Shown in pieces: positions 57,331-64,000 of a DNA stretch of 64,000 nt. The translations under genes were made by a program, and so were the position numbers. The notes beneath the pieces are model-generated. The model did not search any database and was not told the DNA's origin. It saw only the letters and a program-made list of their open reading frames with translations. Source of the stretch: Oscillospiraceae bacterium (lineage in GTDB: Bacteria > Bacillota > Clostridia > Oscillospirales > Acutalibacteraceae); the NCBI GenBank assembly GCA_910574995.1, contig CAJTCS010000009.1:98471-162470 (forward strand), given 5' to 3'. The number at the start of each line of letters is the position of its first letter. Position 1 is the stretch's first letter.

Positions 57331-58287
57331 CTATTTTCCAGCAGGACTATTGGGGAATCCATCCTTCGGCAACAATTTGATATCAAAAACCAAATCCGCA
57401 TTTAACCATCCTGCGACTTGCGCAAAAGAACTCTCAGCATTTCGGATAATCCCGCGGCACATGCTAAGAAGCTGCATGTCCCTATAACTGTTACCTTTTA
57501 TGTTGCCAGCAACATATGTTGTATTACACGCTTGGGTAAAGCCGCAATCTGCCGCGTTTTTCTTGCACCAATCCAAGTCATTTGAGAAAATAAAAAAATG
57601 CGCATTTGGATACTGCTCAAGGACTTTCTCGCAAGCAGATTTATAAAGATCGCTAGGTAAAATCCAGCCAGTCGAAGAAAAGTCGCCCCTGCGTACATGT
57701 ATGCCAACAGAAAACGAATTGTTAATAGAGTCCGCATACTCTTTATTTCTATCCTCGGAAATGGCAGGAAAAATTAGTTCCTTACGATTTTCATCAGCAT
57801 ATGCATAAAACCAATCTTTTTTTGCCCAATCTGCGTTATAGTAAATATTGTCATAGGGTAAAGTCACATATTCTGGATGGAAACCGACATGTATACCTTC
57901 TGGTTTTACTATTTTTCCCGAAAAATCCACCTCAAATATACCATGACGCCCTTCAAACATTACAATTGACATTCCATTATCCAAAAGGATTTGCGGCATT
58001 GAGAAACCTTTTTTAAACTTGTAGATAATTTCACTCCACTCATCTGCTGAAAAGAAATCACTTAACATGTCTATTTTTATTCCAAAAATTCTTTCCAGAT
58101 TATATGGAAAAAGAGTCTGCGTACGAAAAATCCCAGGTACCTCTAAATCTAAATGCATGTGCTGCATTGAGAAATACGAGTCGTCAAAGTACCACTTATA
58201 TCCTGGAAATCGTCTTTGGGCAAACCTCACAAAGATATAATGCCGTACTTGTGCTGCTAATCCGCCCGATAAATTTTGGATGTGCAT
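57331..58287 (-). CDS. GT11-family alpha-1,2-fucosyltransferase-like protein
   Basis: A 318-residue enzyme. GGLAAQVRHYIFVRFAQRRF at the start and VGIHVRRGDF (HxRRGD) with FFIFSNDLDWCKKN are the marks of GT11 enzymes, which use GDP-fucose. It may use the GDP-deoxyheptose or GDP-fucose made by the neighbouring genes. The start at 58287 is the first Met of the conserved region; no strong ribosome binding site (GAGGGAGTAAAAATT). It lies 17 bp after the FkbM gene. Confidence 0.82.
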   Translation of the reverse strand: MHIQNLSGGLAAQVRHYIFVRFAQRRFPGYKWYFDDSYFSMQHMHLDLEVPGIFRTQTLFPYNLERIFGIKIDMLSDFFSADEWSEIIYKFKKGFSMPQILLDNGMSIVMFEGRHGIFEVDFSGKIVKPEGIHVGFHPEYVTLPYDNIYYNADWAKKDWFYAYADENRKELIFPAISEDRNKEYADSINNSFSVGIHVRRGDFSSTGWILPSDLYKSACEKVLEQYPNAHFFIFSNDLDWCKKNAADCGFTQACNTTYVAGNIKGNSYRDMQLLSMCRGIIRNAESSFAQVAGWLNADLVFDIKLLPKDGFPNSPAGK

Positions 58288-58304
58288 AATTTTTACTCCC
58301 TCAA

Positions 58305-59435
58305 TTATTTCTTTGTATCTTTTTTGATAGCATATAATACGGTGTCGTCTTGAGAAATACTATAATGTCGTATATAAAATCTGTATTCCGGGACTAACTC
58401 ACGTAGATAACTAAGGATTTGCAGTAAGTCTCCTTTCTTATGGTAAACAGAAATTGCTAGGAGAGGACGATCACGAAATATCGTTTGGGCAGCTCCTTTT
58501 AATGCAGCCAATTCTGCACCTTCAATATCCATCTTAATAAATCCGATTTTTTCATTTCTAACCACTTCATCTAGAGAAACAATTGAAACAGTATCAACCA
58601 AGTCATCAGACTTTTGCACATCCGATTCTGCAATTTCAATAATGCGGCTTGACGGATCCCCATTTGCCTCAAAAAAACTTGTCCCATTTTTCTCTCCTAA
58701 GCCGCATTTCCTTAGCTCAAAATGGGGAATCGATATTTGATAGGACACTTTTTTACATATGTCAAAGTTACGTTTGTCTGGTTCAAATGCTAAGATTTTT
58801 GAATATTTCCCCTTTTGCATGTTTGTGAATTTTATGCTATCATCACAATCATAACACCCAGCATCAACAAAAGCCGTATCCTGCTTAAAGAATTGAATAA
58901 ATTCAAAATATCGTTTTTCAATTACTTTTGTAACTTGGTCATGGCGTTTAGTAAACGATAAAATATGATCCTCCGGAAATCCGGTTTCAACAAGAGAATT
59001 ATATATTTCTTCATAAAATGCATTCGAAGAAATTAGTATATAATATTCATCCGCATTCTTGCAAACATATGTCGGATCATATACCTCTTTACCCATAAAT
59101 CCATTTTCATATCTCTCCGCTCCTCTTGAGCAAAACGCATCGAAATCTCTAGCACTATTCCATACTAATTTTGCAAACAAGCCAGCTGCTTTACCCGTCC
59201 CATATAGAATAATTTTTTTGTTGTCTTTATGTATTTTATCGAAAATATCCGCCCAATAAGTACCAGGTCGGGGTGTATTGCCTGCCATCAGCCTGATCAT
59301 CTGAAAAGTTGAATCCATTGTTTCATGTACATCATTCATTATTTGCAGAAAAAACAGATATTTGGACAAATCATCTTCTAGCATTTCATAAGCTAAGCAT
59401 ATCTTATCAAGTGGATTGTTCTCGCACATAAACAT
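58305..59435 (-). CDS. FkbM-family methyltransferase with an N-terminal Rossmann-like domain
   Basis: A 376-residue protein. After a helical start, IILYGTGKAAGLFAKLVWNS opens a small alpha/beta domain. From about 190 the FkbM methyltransferase follows: FVDAGCYDCDDSIKF, ILAFEPDKRNF and IKMDIEGAELAALKG. It would methylate a hydroxyl of a sugar with SAM. The start at 59435 follows GGAAGG. A broken relative lies at 61030-61640 with the same two domains. Confidence 0.85.
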   Translation of the reverse strand: MFMCENNPLDKICLAYEMLEDDLSKYLFFLQIMNDVHETMDSTFQMIRLMAGNTPRPGTYWADIFDKIHKDNKKIILYGTGKAAGLFAKLVWNSARDFDAFCSRGAERYENGFMGKEVYDPTYVCKNADEYYILISSNAFYEEIYNSLVETGFPEDHILSFTKRHDQVTKVIEKRYFEFIQFFKQDTAFVDAGCYDCDDSIKFTNMQKGKYSKILAFEPDKRNFDICKKVSYQISIPHFELRKCGLGEKNGTSFFEANGDPSSRIIEIAESDVQKSDDLVDTVSIVSLDEVVRNEKIGFIKMDIEGAELAALKGAAQTIFRDRPLLAISVYHKKGDLLQILSYLRELVPEYRFYIRHYSISQDDTVLYAIKKDTKK

Positions 59436-59629
59436 CAGACATCCTTCCAACTTGCGCTATGGTATAAATGTATATAAATATTTTTTGTCAAGTCCAAGAG
59501 AAACCTCATATATTTGCTAGTAAAAATGATAAAAATCTCAGAAAATAACAGTTTTCACGGCTTTTAGCAACGTATATGAGGTGTGGTCTTATAAAAGAAT
59601 TTATAAAATCGACGTTAAGCTTAGATTCT

Positions 59630-60739
59630 TTAGTGGGAATAAAGTTTTTCTATAATTTTCACGCTTGATTTCAAATTATACCCTAAATTAGAAATCACCT
59701 CTTTCGTATCTTCTCTTACCACCCCATCTTTATAGTATTGCACAATGATCTTCTTCCACAAATCAGCTTTTAATGGTACAAAGCTTACTTCCGGACATAT
59801 TCCTATTTCAGGTGTGATTTTATCACTTACAACAGTTGGCAGACCCGCAGCCAGTGCTTCAATCACAGAAATAGGGAACCCCTCAAATTTGGAAGGTAGG
59901 CAAAATAGATCCATCGCTTGCAAGAGATGGGATACATCCTGCCTTTGGCCCAGGAACAAAACCTTATCAGAAAGCCCTAACTTTTTCACTTTTTCTCTCA
60001 GGATATTTTCAAGAGGCCCTTTACCAATCAACATCAGCTTTACATTATTCATTGTCCTGGTAACCTCATAAAAAACATCGATAAGAAAATCGTGATTTTT
60101 CTGTGCGGAAAGCCTTCCAATATGCCCTATTACAAATCTGTCTTCTAATCCCAACAGTTCCCTATATTTGTCCCGAACATCTTGTTTAAATGAGAATTTT
60201 TCTATATCAATCGCATTATGCAGGATTTTAACCTTCTCTTTCGGGATTTTGGATCCAAAGAGCCAATCTGCCGCCTTCCAAGAACACGCACAAAAATCCG
60301 TAGCAAAACTTGTGTCGAATTTTTCACGCAACTCCCAATGAACTTTTTCTGCCGCTTTTCGTTTTTCCTCATCCGCAATATCGATTTGCGTGTTATGCGA
60401 ATGTACTATCACTTTGGGAATTTTACATTCCATAGCTATTTCTTCAATCAAAAGGCGTTTCCAATATGATGTATGCAAATGCACTACATCATAATTTCCT
60501 AAAAGAAGTTTTTCAACATCACTAATATATTGCCTTGTATCTTTATCAGGTGAGGCAAGAAGGTATCTGACACCGGCCCCGGTTTCTGCAAACTCATGTT
60601 CGAATCCTAAATTTGGTCGCACAACAACGAAATCACATATAAACTTACTTTTATCCATAAATTTCCAATTATTCATGGCATATGTTTTCACACCATTATT
60701 TTTAGAAATGGGAAATTGCAGGACACGAATTTTTTCCAT
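59630..60739 (-). CDS. GT4-family glycosyltransferase
   Basis: A 369-residue GT-B enzyme: RVLQFPISKNNGVKTYAM, DVVHLHTSYWKRLLIEEIAM, FVIGHIGRLSAQKNHDFLID and the donor site CLPSKFEGFPISVIEALAAG (E-x7-E type). It adds one sugar to the lipid-linked repeat unit. Sugar and linkage unknown. Confidence 0.92.
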   Translation of the reverse strand: MEKIRVLQFPISKNNGVKTYAMNNWKFMDKSKFICDFVVVRPNLGFEHEFAETGAGVRYLLASPDKDTRQYISDVEKLLLGNYDVVHLHTSYWKRLLIEEIAMECKIPKVIVHSHNTQIDIADEEKRKAAEKVHWELREKFDTSFATDFCACSWKAADWLFGSKIPKEKVKILHNAIDIEKFSFKQDVRDKYRELLGLEDRFVIGHIGRLSAQKNHDFLIDVFYEVTRTMNNVKLMLIGKGPLENILREKVKKLGLSDKVLFLGQRQDVSHLLQAMDLFCLPSKFEGFPISVIEALAAGLPTVVSDKITPEIGICPEVSFVPLKADLWKKIIVQYYKDGVVREDTKEVISNLGYNLKSSVKIIEKLYSH

Positions 60740-61022
60740 AACATTAACCCACTTTTTCTACTATATTTTGTGTATGTCCCATGCCCACTTTTTGTCTATA
60801 AAAATCACTAAGGACAAACCTTTCCAGGGGTTATTTGTCGTTTGAAAAATAGAATTATGTACAATAGGGGGAAATTCTGAGACTAGGCAAACTCAATTTT
60901 CGCGGAGACACGGGATATATTTCAAGGAAAATGAGGACAGCACCACAGCAAATTCTCTCAAGTTTGGCACTTTATTAATTTTCAAACAATTCCTAGCCAG
61001 TGGTTGTTTCACACATCCTGGA
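60740..61022. other. Gene-free AT-rich interval
   Basis: No supported gene or strong hairpin. Likely promoter region of the GT4 gene. Confidence 0.4.
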
Positions 61023-61029
61023 TTTCTAT

Positions 61030-61640
61030 GCAATATTCTTCATGAGATGGAATAGAGGAACGTTTGGGTCTGGCTTTAGAGCAATTATTGGGAAATATTT
61101 TCCACCGCCCCATTCTATAAAATCATAATCATCCTGACAGTTATAGCATCCATAATCAAGAAAATTTATACCGGCATAGTAGACTTCTGGAAATTACAAA
61201 TACTGGTTTGTTTTGATATTTGCAAGACTATCCGAATAAAACAAAATGTGGTCTCTCGAAAAGCCACGTTCTTGCAAAGCCGATATAATTTGAGGGATAG
61301 CTTCTCTTGCAAAAATAACATGGCTATTTTCTTTGTGGAAAGCAAGATGCTCAAAATTCACTACGGGCTTTCCTATGACACTATCACCAAAAGCATCAGC
61401 CCCGTCGTTTCGGCAAAATCCATAGAATCGCGTTCCATCTAGCAACAAATCTTCCATAGTCCGCGTCCCCCCACACCCAGTGCCATAGACAAAAAATTTT
61501 TTCCAACTATCTGCAGCTCTTCAAGCTGTTTTCTGCTGTCTATCAACTGACGGCGTTCCTCATCACTGTATTTTGAATATGCTGATTTAAGTAGACCTAT
61601 GGATATGCAATTTGTCCATGTGGGGTTTATATCGTAGACA
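61030..61640 (-). pseudogene. Decayed FkbM-type gene with N-terminal Rossmann-like domain
   Basis: Reading leftwards, SKYSDEERRQLIDSRKQLEE, then in another frame KKFFVYGTGCGGTRTMEDLL and FYGFCRNDGADAFGD, then after TAA at the codon following NQYL the frame goes on YYAGINFLDYGCYNCQDDYD and stops early near 61030. Frameshifts, a stop and loss of the second half show it is dead. It is a relative of 58305-59435. Confidence 0.7.
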
Positions 61641-61734
61641 AGTTGTGCGATGAAAAAACTTTTCGGCAGTTATCTTGTAGATTCTGATATAGATTTGAAA
61701 TCCGGTCTACAAATTTGTATAATGACCCTCACTG

Positions 61735-62784
61735 TCAACCTTTTATGTTTTGAAATACCTTAGCTGTCGTTTCTATTGTAGAGCAGGACATAGCCTGTGG
61801 TGCCCACCCCAGCTTTTCCAGTTTATCCGCAAGTAAGACCTGCCTGGAAATCTTGGAATACCCCTTGCTTTCTATATCGCTTGGCAGGTCAAAAACCACC
61901 TTGCAGCCGCCAGCGTCTGCTGCTCGTTCTGCAAAAGCCCGTATGGTCATCTGGTACCGGCTGTCCGCAATATTATAAGCTTCCCCTGGTACGCCCTTTT
62001 CCAGAACTGTCAGCAGTCCCTGCACCGCGTCCGCCGCATAACAGTGGGAGCGTTCTTTCAGCCCATCGCTTTTCAGCACAATGTCCCGCCCCTCCGCCGC
62101 GGCCCAGAGGAACTCCGCCACCGCCCGGCTGTCTTTGCGGGACATAGTAGGCCCAAACAGATGGCAAGGCCGCACGATAACCACATCCACGCCAAACTGG
62201 CTGCGGTAACTCTGGCATAAGACCTCTGCGGCGCGCTTGCCCTCCGGGTAGCAGGACCGTGGGCTGGACAAATCTAATGCCCCGCAATAATCCTCTGTGA
62301 AATCATCCTGGTTCTCATTTGGCTGCCCATAAACTTCCCCAGAAGAAACAAAGAGGAAACGCCCCATACCGTGCGCAAGGCCATATTCCAGCAGGTTTTT
62401 TGTCCCCAGCACATTGGCCAGCAACGTGTCCGCCGGGTACTTTGCCAAGTTCACCGGGTCGGCAGGGCTTGCGGCGTGAATGATAAAATCAACCTGTTCC
62501 GAAAAATTTTCAAATGGCTTGCATACATCCTGTTGAATAAATATGAAGTTCTTATTATTCCAGAATGGCTCAAACCTTTCCCGCGCCTTTTCCAAATTGC
62601 GCCCAATTGCCACCACCCTGCATGGTTCTGCCTGCCGCTGGTTCCACACCATAAGGGCGTCTGCCAGGCAGCTTCCCAACATCCCAGCCGCACCTGAAAT
62701 AAGGACGGTTTTCCCTCTCAGGAAGCCCAATCCGTTTATTTCCTTTAAGGAATTTATGTACGCCTGATTTTCCAACAAATCCAT
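61735..62784 (-). CDS. NAD-dependent epimerase/dehydratase (SDR), substrate unknown
   Basis: A 349-residue extended SDR: TVLISGAAGMLGSCLADALM, IIHAASPADPV, the catalytic SCYPEGKRAAEVLC (Tyr-x-x-x-Lys) and RPCHLFGPTMSRKDSRAVAE. It resembles UDP-glucuronate decarboxylase-like enzymes, but the neighbours (an IspD-type cytidylyltransferase and a CysC-like kinase) suggest a CDP-linked substrate. It starts 2 bases after the IspD-like stop. Confidence 0.82.
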   Translation of the reverse strand: MDLLENQAYINSLKEINGLGFLRGKTVLISGAAGMLGSCLADALMVWNQRQAEPCRVVAIGRNLEKARERFEPFWNNKNFIFIQQDVCKPFENFSEQVDFIIHAASPADPVNLAKYPADTLLANVLGTKNLLEYGLAHGMGRFLFVSSGEVYGQPNENQDDFTEDYCGALDLSSPRSCYPEGKRAAEVLCQSYRSQFGVDVVIVRPCHLFGPTMSRKDSRAVAEFLWAAAEGRDIVLKSDGLKERSHCYAADAVQGLLTVLEKGVPGEAYNIADSRYQMTIRAFAERAADAGGCKVVFDLPSDIESKGYSKISRQVLLADKLEKLGWAPQAMSCSTIETTAKVFQNIKG

Positions 62785-62786
62785 GG

Positions 62787-63482
62787 TTACTCCCTCAGCG
62801 CCAGCAATGCCTTGAAAATCTTCAAATCGTCTGGCGTGGTCAGTTTGATATTCGTCTCCGCGCCGATGGAAAAGTGGACGGAACCCCCCAGTTCCACCAT
62901 CAGCGTGCAGCTTGCAACAGAGTTGGTAATGCCCTTTGCAAGGGCTTCCCGGTGGGCGGCCGCCAGCGTTTTCAAAGGGAACGCCTGGGGGGTCTGGGTC
63001 AGCGCCAGCCTGTCCCGGGGCACTACTTCAGAAGAAGCCTGTTCCGTTGTCCGCCGCAGGGCGACTGTGTTGCAGGGCACAATGGAAACCGCCGAGCCAT
63101 GCTTTTTACACTGGACAATGCAGTCCGAAATGATCTCATGGGAAACCATCGGCCGGATGGCGTCATGGACTAAAATTATGTCCTGATCATCATATAACTG
63201 CTCCGCGTGGAACACCCCATTGCGGATAGACGCCTGCCCGTTTTCCCCGCCGGATACCACCCAGTCCAGCTTGCCGATTTTGTACTGCCGGGCATAGGCC
63301 CGCAGTATATCGTGCCAGCCGTCCACGCATACTACGCCGATTTTGTCGATATCCGGGTGGGACTGGAAAGCCTCTAATGTATAAATGATCACCGGTTTGT
63401 CGTTTACATTCAAAAACTGCTTGGGGATTTCCTGCCGCATCCGCTGGCCCTTGCCGCCCGCGATGACCAGTGCGATATTCAT
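62787..63482 (-). CDS. IspD/TarI-like cytidylyltransferase
   Basis: A 231-residue enzyme: IALVIAGGKGQRMRQEIPKQ binds CTP, then ILVHDAIRPMVSHEII and DRLALTQTPQAFPLKTLAAA. The same fold makes CDP-methylerythritol (IspD) or CDP-ribitol (TarI). In a glycan locus the TarI-like or another CDP-polyol role is more likely. Its ATG overlaps the kinase stop by 4 bases (ATGA). Confidence 0.85.
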   Translation of the reverse strand: MNIALVIAGGKGQRMRQEIPKQFLNVNDKPVIIYTLEAFQSHPDIDKIGVVCVDGWHDILRAYARQYKIGKLDWVVSGGENGQASIRNGVFHAEQLYDDQDIILVHDAIRPMVSHEIISDCIVQCKKHGSAVSIVPCNTVALRRTTEQASSEVVPRDRLALTQTPQAFPLKTLAAAHREALAKGITNSVASCTLMVELGGSVHFSIGAETNIKLTTPDDLKIFKALLALRE

Positions 63483-64000
63483 ACGCCGTCCTCCAAACCA
63501 AATTCCCTGAAAAGCCTGTCCACAATAACCCCTGGGTTTTCCTCCCGGTCGTTTTCGATGACCACGTCGGGGCTGTCCGGCTCATCCCAAGGCAAGTCTA
63601 CCCCCACCACCTGTTTCACGCCGGGGGAATAAAGCCCCTTCTGGTTGCGCCTGCGCAGCGTCTCCATGGATACTTTTATGTAGATTTCCCGGTAATTTTC
63701 AATGTTTTCCCGGCACCAGGCCCGCACGTCCGCATACATGCCGATACCGCAGTAAACCGCGTCCATGCCCTGCTCCGCGAACTCCCCGCACCGTTTCAAC
63801 ACGTTTTTTGCGCCAGCCCGCCGGGCCTCTGTAGAGTAGTCCCGGGGGGCCCGGGCGTTGGATTGGTCCCGGTTTTTGTCCCCGTCAATCAGCACCGCCT
63901 CCGGCTTGACGGCTTTCAGCCTTTCATAAAACATGCCGCCAATGGTGGTTTTCCCAGCCCCTGCCAGCCCCGTAAAGAAGTAAACCGTCCCTTTTCCCAT
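63479..64000 (-). CDS. Adenylylsulfate kinase-like (CysC-like) kinase
   Basis: A 173-residue P-loop kinase: VYFFTGLAGAGKTTIGGMFY is the ATP loop and VLIDGDKNRD the usual CysC acid. The later part (ENYREIYIKVSMETLRRRNQ, RNQKGLYSPG, and PWDEPDSPDVVIEND) keeps the CysC layout. The ATG is at the very edge of the window (63998-64000), so its ribosome binding site is not visible. No sulfate genes are around; coupling to the IspD-like gene suggests it phosphorylates a glycan precursor. Confidence 0.82.
   Translation of the reverse strand: MGKGTVYFFTGLAGAGKTTIGGMFYERLKAVKPEAVLIDGDKNRDQSNARAPRDYSTEARRAGAKNVLKRCGEFAEQGMDAVYCGIGMYADVRAWCRENIENYREIYIKVSMETLRRRNQKGLYSPGVKQVVGVDLPWDEPDSPDVVIENDREENPGVIVDRLFREFGLEDGV

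Noticed and set aside
63479..64000. Assignment as sulfate-activating CysC or as part of a Campylobacter-type phosphoramidate pathway
   Set aside because: No CysD/CysN/CysH genes and no glutamine kinase or amidotransferase partners are visible in the window.

Overview
The window looks like the chromosome of a gut-type Clostridia (Firmicutes; probably Oscillospiraceae or a neighbouring family). The evidence is strong AAGGAGG-type ribosome binding sites on nearly every gene, Tn916/Tn1549/Tn4451-type mobile-element genes, a BceAB-type peptide transporter, AgrAC-like regulators and a clostridial 2-hydroxyacyl-CoA dehydratase homologue. No rRNA, CRISPR array or replication origin was seen. The assignment rests on gene content only.

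Layout. (1) 1-4070, core-like: the end of a GNAT acetyltransferase, a BceAB-type ABC transporter with phased TTACA repeats at its promoter, a strong sigma-A promoter driving a probable 6S RNA, and a tRNA-Leu(UAG). (2) 4066-12260, a mosaic island bounded by two direct copies of the sequence that starts at the tRNA CCA end. It holds an ArdA-like protein, a TlpA-like thioredoxin lipoprotein, an AbrB/PIN toxin-antitoxin pair, a SLOG protein, two paralogous XRE regulators and several broken genes spliced to each other. (3) 12.8-16.2 kb: a NACHT NTPase (961 aa, defence-type STAND architecture) divergent from a small holin-like protein. This is the best candidate for an undescribed two-gene immune module. 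(4) 16.4-24.1 kb: a decayed LysR-controlled cluster with a frameshifted 2-hydroxyacyl-CoA dehydratase-like gene, then an intact AraC-regulated sugar operon (zinc dehydrogenase, ROK kinase, ribulose-phosphate/allulose-phosphate 3-epimerase, RpiB) that fits D-allose/D-allulose-type catabolism. (5) 24.2-44.3 kb: an accumulation of conjugative and mobilisable element debris (TraG/VirD4 ends, relaxase, MobC, IS110, TnpV, TnpW, split TnpX-type recombinase, IS66, Tn916 ORF7/ORF8). It carries cargo such as a LytTR/GHKL two-component system, a MATE exporter with an AraC-GNAT regulator, a hydrolase and immunity-like small proteins. Many genes here carry a single in-frame stop or a junction. (6) 44.5-64 kb, minus strand: a surface polysaccharide locus. 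It encodes CDP-3,6-dideoxyhexose synthesis (RfbF, RfbG, RfbH and an abequose/paratose-synthase-like reductase), a complete GDP-D-glycero-D-manno-heptose pathway (GmhA, HddA and a fused HddC-GmhB), a probable GDP-heptose 4,6-dehydratase and reductase, glycosyltransferases, a GT11 fucosyltransferase-like enzyme, an FkbM methyltransferase, a B12-binding radical SAM enzyme and a CysC-like/IspD-like/SDR trio.

How it fits together. Regions 2 and 5 are a landing zone where elements inserted next to a tRNA and inside one another. Fragments of the same families recur: the MIKxKI-type gene three times, the TraG tail and HTH start twice in opposite orientation, and the XRE gene twice. Region 6 would build a glycan from two rare activated sugars, and homopolymeric G tracts inside two of its genes could make expression variable.
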